A stretch of DNA of 64,000 bases from Agapetus fuscipes (GCA_951799405.1 OX637335.1:20216342-20280341); one strand, 5' to 3'; counted from the first letter of the stretch, positions 1 to 10,939 are shown. Numbers and translations are program-made. Notes: generated by a model from the sequence alone, not told the origin.

Positions 1-1247
1 GGGAATCCAGAGGGTTTTAATCCTTCTCAAGAATTTCCACCATATTTATACCCCAGCATTTTTATCCAAGGGTCTGCGTAGTTAGTTTGTAAGAAATTAG
101 GCGATTTTTTACATAGTAAACGCTAGTGAGACAGAATACAAATGGAGACTTTTTATACACGTCTTACTTTACTTTTATTTGCGTATGGTGACAAGGGTAG
201 TTTAATTTTTTGGTTATTTGGCTGCGTCGCAGTTGGAGATCCAAGCTTTTCTTCCACTTTACTGCTCCTGTCATGGCTTCAAGGAGTTTTTTTTTTATGT
301 CTATTGATGGGAACTCCTCCAATAAATACCGGGAAAGGTGATTTACTTGTTTGTTAGCTTCATTAAATATTTAGTAAACAAGAATTAAGAGTTGCCTAAG
401 AAAAAAAAAAGGGTAAAAAAATGGGAGAGGAGACGGTGTTGAAGCGAAATAAAAGACGTAATTATGAAAAAGAAGAATTATCCAGCTTAAATTTCTAATT
501 AAGTAACTACATTATGTACAATTGATGAAAATACAAAAAAATATATGAAATAATTTGTACAATCATTCGAGGTTCAGAAATTATGCATTTGAACTTATAT
601 AAAAAAAAAATCTCAACTTGAGTTCTGGAACGCTTGCCGCCTTTCCCTGAAACCTATTAAATCCATTTTATAAATTAATTTTTAGTTACATGTTCATTAG
701 GATATTCCATTAAAACTCTACATCATCCCAAAATTATTGATGAAAATATCCCAAAAATTAAACAGAACATCCTTTTTTAATGTGTACATTTCCTTTTACC
801 TCTAACTAAAATAAAAAGCCGAAACAAAGCATCCACAAGGATAAGCCAGAGTCCATCATATCTCCTGGCTTCCTCATTTATTCATCCTCATACCTCCGTT
901 GCCTCCATTCCTCTGACCCCGGGGTTTGTTTAGGACTTTTGACCTGCAAGAGGGTCTGAGGCGGGTGAGGAGGGAGGAGAGGGAGGGTTGTGGTCCGGGT
1001 CACCACTTGAGTAGTACAGTCCCAAAATGTGAAAAGGCCTCTCCGCTTAGATGGTAGAAATATTTTACTTTTTTGTAACTATTGTGTTTTCTTTATTTCG
1101 ATCTTTTCTATCCACTTTGACCCCGCTTAGTCTGAAAATAAAAATAACAATAATAAAATTTTATTCCTAATATTGCGGAGCATTACATTTAAAAATATAT
1201 ATTAAAGGGATTAATTGTGTCATCCCTTGTAGCCATATTGGGCATTA
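1..1247. other. No gene recognised; AT-rich intergenic sequence
   Basis: AT-rich sequence with poly-A and poly-T runs and no reading frame that I recognise. A purine-rich, G-rich patch lies at about 955-1000 and resembles the patches found next to several family B repeats elsewhere. Short frames here lack domain motifs and biased codon use. Confidence 0.6.
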
Positions 1248-1248
1248 T

Positions 1249-1442
1249 AACCTATAATATAAGTTGCAACGATATATTTACATTAAAAATTCATATTAAA
1301 TGCATGCCCACAAACAGACACGTGTAAGTTCCCGTTTACAAATTCTGTATGGGTACTTACAAATAAATTTGTTGACATTGGCAAAGTGAATAACTTTTTA
1401 CAGTTTGGGTGGTCAGCCTCATACCAACTTATAAGTCAAAGA
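1249..1442 (-). repeat. Family A SINE-like repeat, decayed
   Basis: On the minus strand this matches the family A body, running from a 5' end like CTTATAAGTTGGTATGAGG, through TGGTCAGCC-type and TTTGCCAATGTCA-type blocks, to the CTTTGCAACTTA-type 3' end. The middle (the CAGGGAAGGTCGGC block) is deleted. Confidence 0.75.
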
Positions 1443-1827
1443 ATAGCCATGATATTGGATATCTCAATGCTTGTCTGATTTCCCGTTTTCAAACAATATT
1501 TTCGAATTCATCAGGTTCTTTTTTTTCGAAAAGACCGTTTACCAAAAATTCAAATGAAAGGATTGTAAAACTTCCATTTTCCGTTTTCGGAGCTAGGCGA
1601 TTTTGGAGGCCCAAGCGGTAAGCCGACCCTTGATGACGTCACAAATAGTCTCCCTTCCTAGCGTGTGCTCAGGAATATAATATCCAGCTCGGTTTCTTGT
1701 TTGTCCGGTGATGGGTTAAAATTATTTCATCGATACTTAATCTATTGAGTCCACCATTTCACCTATCAGACTACTCTCTACACATGGAATAATATGTAAG
1801 TATTTTACGCCATTGGTTTCTTCTATA

Positions 1828-2145
1828 ATCTAAGTTGCAAAGATATATTAACATTTAAAGCTCATATCAAATGCAAATAAACACGTGCAGTTCGCGCTGA
1901 CAAATGCTAATGCGCTTTTGCTGACCTTCCCTGACACAGGGGTGACATCTTAATTTTTCAAAAATAAAAAGGCACTTGACATGTGTATTTTTTTTGACAC
2001 TACATGTCACCGCTGTTTCAGGGAAGGTCGACTAAATTTGCAGGGTTTATGTTCATTTGAGGTTTGGATTTAAATTTGTATAGATATAGTGTTTTTTTAC
2101 AGTATGGGTGGTCAGCCTCATACCAACCTATAAGTCAAGGAACAC
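1828..2145. repeat. Rearranged family A repeat, two orientations
   Basis: The left part (1828-1955) reads as family A on the minus strand from its 3' end. The middle (about 2000-2080) carries the CAGGGAAGGTCG block in plus orientation. The right part (2100-2145) is the family A 5' end in minus orientation. An internal inversion or two merged copies would explain this. Confidence 0.6.
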
Positions 2146-2199
2146 CTACATACTTTTATACTCATCTCAGCGGCAATTCGTAATATACAGAAGCTTGAA

Positions 2200-2332
2200 G
2201 TACTTTGGCTTGCTACTATTCCGCCAGGGGTGGCCAATACCGCCGCAGATAGTCTCCACTTTTGTGCACTTGGTTTAACTCCTCGGCATTCATCACTCTC
2301 TTCATGCATGCTCTTCTCTTTTTCTTAACAAA
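2200..2332 (-). pseudogene. Non-LTR retrotransposon 3' tail (LINE-alpha), degenerate
   Basis: Reading the minus strand gives a basic peptide beginning KKKRRACMKRVMNAEELNQ, then a short tail and a stop. This aligns by eye with better-preserved copies at 6163, 25496, 31460 and 38295, which read RKRRKCMKKVMDMNE then KEVCKDRKKWRQLCRG. Such a basic tail ending in DRxKWR is typical of the C-terminus of non-LTR retrotransposon polyproteins. No reverse transcriptase core is attached. The clade cannot be fixed from the tail alone. Confidence 0.6.
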
Positions 2333-2519
2333 AATAGGAAATCGAATAACCTTGAAAATTTATACATTGGTATGATTTTATTCGGGCTCTAGTTCATTAA
2401 GACTGCGGTGATTTATTTTACACAATTTATTTCAAATTCGTTTCGGACACAGAGTCACTTTACATTTGCACAATGCAACGGTCTGTCGATGTCTGAAGCT
2501 ACAGAGATTTTTTTTCCTT

Positions 2520-2715
2520 ATTGTATAGTAAGAATAAACATCATTCTCGAAACATTGAGAACCGTTGCATGCGAGACTTTACTAGAACATCCGACCACAC
2601 ACTCAAGCAATCTCGAATAATACAAGTCAATACCAAATACAAATCATATAAGAATCTAACATCTATTTATTCCAGAGAGACTTTGCAGACTCACCTTATT
2701 AACTCACACAATATT
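2520..2715 (+). repeat. Family F repeat (unclassified), copy 1
   Basis: About 200 bp starting near GTAAGAATAAACATCATTCT is shared with 37045-37260 and, split by a family A insertion, with 53885-54335. Shared blocks include a GAGACTTTACTAGAACATC-type stretch and an AACTCACACA-type stretch. There are no coding motifs or terminal inverted repeats. The class is unknown. Confidence 0.6.
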
Positions 2716-3177
2716 TTGCTTAAAAATATCCATTGTCTGGAAAGTTATAATAAAACTAATTTTGACTTATATTTATGTCCGTGCGAAATTGTAGAAAGCT
2801 AATTTTAATATCATGAAGTTATTACTTATTATTAGTGTCAGTTTCTATGAAAATCGCACATGCAACCTTAAAATATTTCACTCTTATTCATAGACATCGC
2901 TATGAGAATATAGCATTCTATGGCTGAAAATTTCATAGAGAAAAAATTAAAAGCCGATCTTTAGAGATTGTAGAACTTACGCATAGTGTTTGTTTATGAA
3001 TATGGCTTTTAGTATCTTTGTTAGTGTCGTTTGTGAAAAGCCGCACCTTTGCGTGGAAGTACTTTCGACACGCAACGGTTAAAAATTGACACAATTTCAT
3101 CACGAATATTAAAAAAATGTGCTCAAATTTGTATAAATTATTCTGGGCCCATATGTCAGGGGTCGACTTTGTACCTC
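2716..3177. other. No recognisable feature
   Basis: AT-rich sequence in which I see no gene, RNA gene or clear repeat. Confidence 0.5.
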
Positions 3178-3275
3178 TGTACCCTAAATGTAAAACACTA
3201 CCTATATTTTGTATGAAAACTAAAACTCTCACTAGAGGCGCTGTTTTAGTTTCCATTTTTTTTTTGTATGGTTAG
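3178..3275 (+). repeat. Family B palindromic repeat, partial
   Basis: Contains the diagnostic centre CTCACTAGAGGCGCTGTTTT flanked by complementary AAAACTAAAA and TTTTAGTTTCC arms. The outer arms are decayed. Confidence 0.75.
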
Positions 3276-3439
3276 TATAAATTTTGTTGTTTAGAATCTA
3301 AGACGGAAATCTAAGATTTTTCAAAAACATGATTTAAGTATGGAAATGATGGCAAAAGGATTCCCTATATGTAGGTACATACATTCAACTCATTTTTTAA
3401 AGGAAGTCTAGATTGCCGCCTTTGATTCTATATGTATGA

Positions 3440-3590
3440 AATTTAAAACTCTAACTTCGATGAAACTGAAACAAAGTGTATACAAACTAAAACGCTCACT
3501 AGAGGCGCTGTTTTAGTTTCCAATATTTTTTTCGTCAACCTCTTAGTTCGAGTTAAGACGCATTATTTTATACTTAAAGTGCCTGTTAGT
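3440..3590 (+). repeat. Family B palindromic repeat
   Basis: The centre ACGCTCACTAGAGGCGCTGT is intact, with TTTTAGTTTCC on the right and ACTAAAACG on the left. The right end reads TTTTATACTTAAAG, a variant of the usual TTATACTTGGGG terminus. Confidence 0.8.
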
Positions 3591-4090
3591 TTAAATTGAT
3601 AATATCAAGCCCGCAATATTCTACAATGGTTGGGCTATTTTAGTTTTTCATTGTTTGTAACTTTGTGGGTACTAGTTCGTTGTGGTTATGTTGTACTAGT
3701 TCGTTTACCTACTTCGTGCGGAAGTCTATTTTGGAACAACGCTTTGGTCCACGCAAAATCATAATGAGGAGAACGATATTTACCCCCTACTTTGCTTGAA
3801 ACTTAAATACAATCATGGTTATTCATTACACATTTGATACATAGCTGATCCGTGGATCATCGTTTTATTTGTATGGAGAATTCACGTTAAGTGGCGACTT
3901 AATCATAGATTTTTGTGCTTAAATAACATTGGATTATTCCAAAACTCTGAAATAGATCTAGTAAAAAATAATTATAATTGGTATTCTATATAACGCCGTT
4001 TGGTAGCACTAGGATCCCCAAGAGCTCTTTTCTGTGTTTAAGCTTCTATTTAACAAATTAATGTGTCTTAAAAGTTCTGTCAACATTGCG
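3591..4090. other. No recognisable feature
   Basis: AT-rich spacer between family B and family C elements. No coding or RNA signals were seen. Confidence 0.5.
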
Positions 4091-4091
4091 T

Positions 4092-4586
4092 CCCCATAGT
4101 GATTGTTTGTCTTATGTCCATCAAAGGTAATTTCACATGGGTAATGTTTCGCTCCCCCAGTTCTTGTTTGCCGTATAGACCAATTTTGTCAAATATGACT
4201 TTTTAATGCAGTTGTCTTAAGAATAAAATTCTACACAATCTGAGCTAATAAAAAACGTAAAACTCGATAATGTGAGAGTTGTTTTAATATTTTTTAAATC
4301 AATTTCCTGTTTTCATTAGACACATTGGTCCAGTGCACATTCAAACATTGCTCATGTAAAATTAGCGTAACGGTCTATACGGCAAACAAGAACTAAGGCA
4401 GCGGTTTGTCTATCCATTGGACCAATGTGTCTTATAAAAACTGGAAATCGATTTTCAAAACATTTTAAATAACTCTCACAGTATCATTTTTTTCTTAGCT
4501 CAGATTGTGAAAAATGTGATTCTTAAGATAATTTCATTGAAAGGATATCATTGAATTAAATGGTACATAAGCCAACCAAGCGCTGG
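4092..4586 (-). mobile_element. Family C MITE (outer copy), split by a second copy
   Basis: The left end (TAGTGATTGTTTGTCTTATG, then a TTTCACATG block) and the right part (GGACCAATGTGTCTTATAAA through to an end at CCAACCAAGCGCTGG) are the two sides of one family C element in reverse orientation. They are separated by a complete family C copy in the opposite orientation at about 4154-4402. Other copies are at 21209, 25199 and 62425. No transposase is encoded, so this is a non-autonomous DNA transposon by inference. Confidence 0.75.
4154..4402 (+). mobile_element. Family C MITE (inner copy) with 23-bp perfect TIRs
   Basis: The left terminus at 4159-4181 (AGTTCTTGTTTG... ) and the right terminus at 4372-4394 are exact reverse complements over 23 bases, with further CCCC/AAGG-type matching outside. 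The interior has the shared AATCTGAGCTAATAAAAAAC and ACACATTGGTCCAGTGCACA blocks. It is inserted in the outer family C copy, which resumes immediately to the right. Confidence 0.85.
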
Positions 4587-5620
4587 TAAGGCGGCTGGTC
4601 TCTGTTCGCAACTCCGGGATAGACTGTTCCAGAAAGATGGAAAAATTCATGTGTGATTAAAAATGTGGGTTTTCGGTAATTTTCCTGCTTACGCGATCGA
4701 GATGAGTTTACATGAAAACGCTTTATACTTGAGGTACTGGTTTCTATTTACTGAATCACTGGAGCCTTGAAGGAGCTCATAAAATTTACTGTTGCATTTT
4801 TAGACACCATAAACAACAACAAAAAACGTTAAACACGTCTCATCATTGCAAAATATTTTTTTCTTGAAACCATGACGAGAAAATTTCACAATCGATTCGA
4901 CAAATTTTACGTTGTTTATAATAGAAAAAACTGTCAACTATGCAATATTTTTATGATTTAATTTTGATCATAAACGATTGCAAAATTTCTGTGCCATTCA
5001 AATTGTTAAACATGGCGTTACGAAACCGAACGGGACTTATTGACTAACGTTTCTTGTGTCAGCGGAAACTTGTAAAATCCAATATTTTTGTAAGATTTTT
5101 TCTCATATTACGGCCTTCTCGTTATTGTTTTCCCTTCATAAAAATCTCACATTTGTCACACGAATCGCCATCAGTTTGTATGAATTCGCGATAAATCGTC
5201 ATTTTCATGTTTTTTTTTCATAGATTTTTTACTATATCAGTGATTCGACTAGGATGGTATTAAAACTTTTTGATATCACTGCAAATATCTGTTTTTTTCA
5301 TTTAAAAAAAAATATTTTGCTTTAGAATTAAGTATCTAAAAATTTGTTTATTTTTACTAACCTGCCTATCCGTGCTACGCATGATTACGGTATTCTAGTT
5401 TAATATCTAATTATTTCTTAGTCTTTGTTGTCCCTACTCATATTTTTTTTATTTGTTTTCAGGTGTGTCTTTCAACAATTATTCATCCATCTTTCTCCTG
5501 GATCTTCTTTGGATCCTCAAACGGGTAAATTTAATTTTTGATATTTTACTTACACTTTTTTTTAATAACCTCATAACAACATTTTTCGACCATTCCTCTC
5601 TTGCTTCAAGCAAAATTCGT
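4587..5620. other. No gene recognised
   Basis: AT-rich sequence. A polypyrimidine tract ending in TTTTCAG at about 5440-5461 resembles a splice acceptor, but no coding exon follows it convincingly. Confidence 0.5.
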
Positions 5621-5629
5621 CTGTACTAC

Positions 5630-5760
5630 AAAGTGCTGAAGAAAGGTCCAGAGTTTACCATAGTGTGTCTGGATTCTTTCACCCACACCAACATGCCCGT
5701 ATGTAGATACTAAAAGAATCTAGACACGCATGCATTCACACACTCATCTTATAAGTAAGA
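5630..5760. repeat. Family G repeat with a small conserved stem-loop
   Basis: The block CTGAAGAAAGGTCC ... GTGTCTGGATTCTTT ... AAAGAATCTAGACAC can form a stem of about 15 bp with one mismatch. A related block with the same pairing potential occurs at about 23450-23570. Nature unknown. Confidence 0.4.
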
Positions 5761-5803
5761 CTTTTAACTTCATATATTTTAATTCCTAATACGACTGTCT
5801 CTG

Positions 5804-6086
5804 TCATTCTAATCTAATCTAATCTAAGTTGCAAAGATATGTTACATTGGAGATTCACATTACATGCATTCCCACAACCAGACACGTACAAGTTCGCGCT
5901 TGCACGTGCCTCATGTGAGCTTACAACATAAAAACCAATCTCAAATGGACATTCACCCTGCAACTCTTGCCGTCCTTCCCTGTAACAGGGGTGACATTGG
6001 CAAAGTGAACCATTTTTTACAGCATGGGTGGTCAGCCGCATACCAACCTATAAGTCAAGGAACATACACGACAAATTACATTTTTA
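5804..6086 (-). repeat. Family A SINE-like repeat, near full length
   Basis: One of the best copies. Read on the minus strand it runs from a 5' end TGTAATTTGTCGTGTATGTT, through CCTTGACTTATAGGTTGGTA, GGTCAGCC-type, TTTGCCAATGTCACCCCTGT and GTTCGCGC-type blocks, to the 3' end TTTGCAACTTAGATTAGATT with a short (TTAGA)n tail. There is no terminal inverted repeat. The simple 3' tail suggests spread by a LINE-type mechanism. Confidence 0.85.
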
Positions 6087-6162
6087 AATCAATAAATAAT
6101 AATATACATGGACATCAAAAACCTAAAACATAAAACAGATTTCATTTTAATAAACCCTAGCC

Positions 6163-6265
6163 GCCAACATTGCAGATCAACCGCCATTTCTTTCTGTCCT
6201 TACATACTTCTTTCATTTCCTCCAGAGTCATAACCTTCTTCATGCAAGCTCTTCTTTTATTATGA
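6163..6265 (-). pseudogene. LINE-alpha 3' tail
   Basis: The minus-strand translation reads KRRACMKKVMTLEEMKEVCK then DRKKWRLICNVGG and a stop, the basic C-terminal tail of a non-LTR retrotransposon. It is one of the least damaged copies in the window and lies directly beside a family A copy. No upstream reverse transcriptase is attached. Confidence 0.7.
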
Positions 6266-6269
6266 TGAT

Positions 6270-7560
6270 TCATATGAGAATATTTATATTTTTTTCTTCC
6301 CTTATTTTTTAATCTGAGAACCTTTGAAAGACACACATGTCTTGCTTGTCACGTTCTTGGCTCACGTGTATTTCTGTGTATCGCATTAGTATGACATACG
6401 AATGAAAGATTTAGTAACTAAAGACAGATTTTCATACATACGAATGTGAGACTTCAAAGTCAAAGGATGCTAGTTCAATCTGCCATCTGAATAAAGCATA
6501 AAGCATGTTTATTCTGTGTTTTTGAAAATAAAATTGAATATTTGAAATTAGATATACTTAACTCCCTATTGGGAATTAAATGTAATAATAATTATAAAAC
6601 TACTTTTAAAAAAATGCAAGCTTAGTAAATAAAGGATGAAATACAATTCGATGTTCAAAGTAAAATCCAGTCGCTGGAAATCTATTTTTTTCATTTGAAA
6701 CTAACTAACCGGATAGACGTTGTCTTCACCAATTTGGTAGTAAGTATTCTGTGATATTTTTGAAAGTAAAAACTGTTAGAATATGGTTAAAATTACAAGG
6801 AAATCTTCTGTAATATATCAAAAGTACCATCACCATTATAAGACAACAACAAAAAATAGCTGAATCGGTTGAGCTATTCTTAAAGTGATGCGCTAACTTT
6901 CATTTTTGAAAACTTCAGAATCTGAATAACGTAACAATATTCTGCAGAAATTCAAATTTCATTTTATCCGACAGATCTCAAGGATCCCGAATATTCTGAT
7001 AGTTTTATTTACCATATGCCATCATATGGATGGCGGGAAGTTGTCCTAGTCTTTCTTGAAAGTTTAGCTTTTGCGAATCCAACTCTAGGACAAAGTTTCA
7101 ATCTCTAGCGTTTGACTCGAATGCGAAGTGACATTCTCTCCCAAAGCTTTCCTAGACTTCCGTCCAGATTACAGAGTGAAATGTCTATCAAAATTGGATG
7201 TAGCTCGAATCTCAAAACTTTTGTCCTAACCTGCCAATTGTCATAATTGCTCGTAGAGTTACATTCTATTTTAAACGTTTCGTAGGTCCGGTAGATTGAG
7301 ATGTTGTCAAATGAGCTTAAAAATTTAGGAGGTTATTTCACAGACACCAAATCCATGGCCTATCCGCCACTTTAACTGAATTTTCCATACAAAAATAGCA
7401 ATTATCCTGAGATTATACATGGATCAAAAAGATTGTGAATTACACTGTTACTGATCAGAAAAAAATAATTTAATAAACTTCATTTCTGATTCAATTTACA
7501 TACATTTGTAGTTACGTACAAGAAGGAACAGCTCTCCGTTACAAAAGCTCATGAAGTACC
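6270..7560. other. No gene recognised
   Basis: AT-rich intergenic sequence with no recognised repeat, RNA or exon. Confidence 0.5.
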
Positions 7561-7589
7561 TTATTGCTAGGATTGATTTTAAGGATCGT

Positions 7590-7700
7590 CCGAGGACTTC
7601 TTATTCCTCAGTCTTTCTCAATCCGTACCTGAACGTAGGCCTCCTCCATTCTTCTCCATGCCTTCCAATCAGCTGCTTTGATGCGAAAAAGAACATGATG
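7590..7700. repeat. Short dispersed repeat, probably LINE-derived
   Basis: The block CGTAGGCCTCCTCCATTCTTCTCCATG... has relatives near 29740-29825, 32610-32640, 48300-48400 and 53215-53345, which read GTAGGTCTCCTCCAAT or similar. It looks like a fragment of one retrotransposon. I cannot assign the family. Confidence 0.45.
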
Positions 7701-7854
7701 CGAAAATGATTGCATGTGCTTCTTCTCATTTAGATTTAAAAAATCATATATTGTCGCCTTTAGTTAACGCTGATCTAACTTATACCACACTGCCTGCAGT
7801 GGGGCACATGTTTGTATAAAAAATGAGATGAAATCTTTGAGAGCGGCTCGTGCC

Positions 7855-7930
7855 AGCTCCCATTCCCTTCTCCCTCCAACCCCTCCTTGCCACATGTGGC
7901 CTCCCCCCCCCCCCTCCCCCCCAAACAGTC
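7855..7930. repeat. C-rich low-complexity tract
   Basis: A pyrimidine-rich block ends in a run of C with a single interrupting T. A family B copy starts about 50 bases downstream. Confidence 0.8.
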
Positions 7931-7977
7931 ACATGCAAATTTCGGAAACATTTTATTTGGAAACGACATCTTGACTT

Positions 7978-8128
7978 CAGTGCCCCTAGTAAAAAACGTA
8001 AACTTAACTATAACGTTTTGTAAAAATTTAAAGGAAACTAAAACAAGACCTCGTTTGAGCATTTCAGTTTTCATTATTTTTTTGGTAACCGCTTTGCTTA
8101 GGTTAAAGCGTGAAGTTTTATACTAGTA
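7978..8128 (+). repeat. Family B palindromic repeat, diverged
   Basis: Left end GTGCCCCTAGTAAAAAACGT and right end GTGAAGTTTTATACTAGTAA match family B ends. The centre is diverged (CTCGTTTGAGC in place of the usual CTAGAGGCGCTG). Confidence 0.65.
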
Positions 8129-8159
8129 ATGCTGGAGCTTTGGTTAAATTACTTCAGCG

Positions 8160-8540
8160 TTTACACTCAACGAAATCGTTTTCCAAAAAATATATGAAAA
8201 CAATCACGCTCAGTAGAGGGGTATTTTGAGTTTTCATTCATTTGTTGATCAACGCTATAGCTGAGTGTAAATGATTTGCTTTACACTCGGAGCTGGGGTT
8301 TTGGTTGTATCATACCCCTGAGCAAATATTTTTTTGTTTTCGCGTGAAATGCCTTCTATTTTTGGGTAAGCAATAAATGTTAGATGCCTGTACCGCAAGT
8401 ATAAAAGTTTACTTTTAAGCTCAACCATACGCGTACAAAAAAATGTAGGAAAACTAAAACAGCGCACTCAGTGAGTGTTTTAGTTGACAAACATTTTTGG
8501 TCATCGCTATGGTTGAGTTTTTAGTGAAATCTTAGATATC
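8160..8540. repeat. Two adjacent family B copies
   Basis: The first copy (about 8162-8285) carries ACGCTCAGTAGAGGGGTATT between ACACTCAAC and GAGTGTAAA arms. The second (about 8390-8525) begins ACCGCAAGTATAAAAGTTTA, has a centre GCGCACTCAGTGAGTG and ends GCTATGGTTGAGTTTTTAGT. Both are imperfect palindromes. Confidence 0.7.
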
Positions 8541-8779
8541 GGGTACTGTTTCGTATATCGGATATCTTAGTTGTACAAGATGGCTTCGTCTTGTGGACTG
8601 CAAATGTTTTTTTTCATCTCGTTGTTGTGACAGAGAAAAGCACATAAATATCTCCAATAGATGAGTTATCTTTTCGCAGTCATTTTTCTAATAAAAACCA
8701 TACCTATAATAATTTGCAAATTTTGTATACTACATTTTGTAGGGTTTGTGTATTCACACAATGAAAATTCATTTTATTT

Positions 8780-8974
8780 AAAATCAAATTATTTTTTATT
8801 AAACGTTTTATTTTCACAATAATATTTTGAATCTCGAGTACTTTCGACCTTCAATATTCAGGTCATTATCAAGAGTCTTGATAATGACCTGAATATTGAA
8901 GGTCGAAAGTACTCGAGATTCAAAATATTATTGTGAAAATAAAACAACGTTTAATAAAAAATAATTTGATTTTG
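8780..8974. repeat. Near-perfect 195-bp palindrome, possibly PLE-derived
   Basis: The arms 8780-8874 and 8876-8974 are reverse complements around a single base (8875). The only difference I see is three extra bases in the right arm near 8944-8947. Each arm carries CAATATTCAGGTCATTATC and TCGAAAGTACTCGAGATTC. The GGTCGAAAGT context resembles the terminal region of Penelope-like elements, but this is inference. A chimeric-read artefact is possible. Confidence 0.85.
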
Positions 8975-8989
8975 TATATTACGTTTAAG

Positions 8990-9650
8990 AGGTACCTTAA
9001 TAAACATTTATTAAATAGTAACTTCACGAATGTACTAACTAGCCCTGGGGTGGCCAGTACATTTAATATGTAATAAAATATTGTGATCAAACTTCACAGG
9101 AACCGTTCCGATAATTATTTACACGTTTCCTGAAAATTTTATTACATTCGATTGCGTGGCTTAGGAGCCCATAGGAAACATACACTCATACGTAAAAACA
9201 TAATATTTTACACAATTAAACATATCATTTCATTTGAATGAAAACTGAAGTTAATTTTTAATCTAAGATTAAACCTCGTCAAACAATACTTTAAGCTTAA
9301 TAAACACATTGCAATGATAATTCATCCAGCACGATTTCGTACTTAGGCATCAGCTGGTATTAAAATGGCATAAGCAAAAAAATGCCAGGCACGATTTGTG
9401 CAGCTTATTCCAAACGACAAATTCCATCTCCTTACCGCATCAATTTGCGGGAATATTCCATGCCGCCAAAATGACATTTAAATTGAAAACATGACTAATG
9501 GAATAGAGTAGATACAACGGATAATATGACAACCTAATTCCATACCCTTACAGAATAATGACGTCACGAAAATTCAAGCCAAAACGACCCACTTTCAATA
9601 CGAAATCCTGAGGATAGCTTCGCCTTATTACATGGTAAATCCAAGCATAA
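8990..9650. other. No recognisable feature
   Basis: AT-rich spacer. I see no gene or clear repeat. Confidence 0.5.
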
Positions 9651-9654
9651 AACG

Positions 9655-10105
9655 TTCTAACAAATAGTGTATAGACTAAAACAGCCCATTTAAGGAGCGT
9701 TTTACTTTCTAGATATATTTTCGATAAAATTTTGATTGGAAATTCAAACCAAAACGTCCAATTTTTAATATCTGATCCTAAGTAAAGCTTCGTTTCATTG
9801 CATTGCAAACCCAAGTATAAAATTGTAAGTTTAAGCGTTTACGAAAATAATCTATGGAAACTAATGAAATGTATGAGGTAAGCATGGAAAAGCAAGACTG
9901 AGAAAAGAATGGATTGATCGAATAAGCGAGATTGCAAATGGCTTGAAAATACAGAGGAAAAAAAGAAGAGGTTGATGAAGGACAGAACGAAGTGGAGACA
10001 TATCTGCAGAGGTACTGCCCACCCTTGGATAGATGGCAGCTATATACAAACACTCAACAACTAAAACAGCAATTTAACAGTGCTGTTTTCATATTTAAAA
10101 AAAAA
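9655..10105. repeat. Family B remnants interrupted by a LINE tail
   Basis: A degraded family B copy lies at 9655-9720. A left half (ACCCAAGTATAAAATTGTAA ... GGAAACTAA) ends at about 9866 and a right half (AACTAAAACAGC ... GCTGTTTTCATA) resumes at about 10058. The material between them is a LINE-alpha tail. AACTAA occurs at both junctions and may be a short target duplication. Confidence 0.5.
9868..10050 (+). pseudogene. LINE-alpha 3' tail inserted in family B
   Basis: The plus strand reads, after frame corrections, a lysine-rich segment and then LMKDRTKWRHICRGTAHP followed by the GATGGCAGC-type 3' sequence. It matches the tails at 25496, 31460 and 38295. Several stops and frameshifts make it non-functional. 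No reverse transcriptase core is present. Confidence 0.6.
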
Positions 10106-10109
10106 GTGG

Positions 10110-10930
10110 AGTTCCACAATATTTCTCCTGAAACATTTTGTAAAAATAAACTTTCAAAAGCGTAACTTTCTATATATTCTTTGTAAAACGCTGTGATTAA
10201 ATTTAAACGTTATCTTTTATATTTTAAAGATAGAAATAACCGCAGTTTCCCTGAGAAGGGTTTTTATTTTTCATCCTTTAAGTGCTTCGTTTTCGTATTT
10301 TTCCATACAAAACCAGTGTAATTTTTACAAAATACATACAATTTTTTATCCCTCCGTCAATCCCACGTCCTTCATAACAAATGTATTCTTTCTGTATCTG
10401 AGAAGCTATCTGGGCTTACGCAGCACATTCGAGTTGCATAAAAACCAAACGTGGAAATATAGGATTTTTTCAAACTTGATTAAAATGTAAAGATATGATG
10501 AGAAAATTGTTTCCTTTTTTTCCATGCATTTATCTAATCTCTCAAAAATCCTAGATTGCTGGATTTGATTCTATAAGTCTTATTTCTACAGCCGAGATTT
10601 GAGGTTATTTAAAAGACGTTTTGAGGCTTGGAAATTCATTTTTACGAGTATTATCGTTGGCCCGTTCTTTTCATGTTTTTCAGATTTTGCTTCAAACATG
10701 AAAATAAACCCCAGAATTTCCTTTTGTATACAATGATACAAATGTACGTTCTTATTTGTGTGCGATAAAGCCTCAGTTTACGTTTCATATTATTGCGCAC
10801 ATGTTTTCAAGATAAAATAAATACAACGATCTTTTTTATTCAAACACGTTTTTATTCTGGAAAATATTGATTTTTTTTCTTCCTATCCAATCGCTGATTT
10901 CATCAAAGCAATACGCATCGTTGTTTGACG
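10110..10930. other. No recognisable feature
   Basis: AT-rich sequence without a supported gene or repeat. Confidence 0.5.
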
Positions 10931-10939
10931 AACCGGAGT

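Noticed and set aside
5440..5713. Possible host exon after a TTTTCAG acceptor
   Set aside because: The following 86-residue frame has no domain and overlaps a block repeated at 23.45 kb. Similar acceptor-like strings at 35.9 and 54.77 kb also lack exons.
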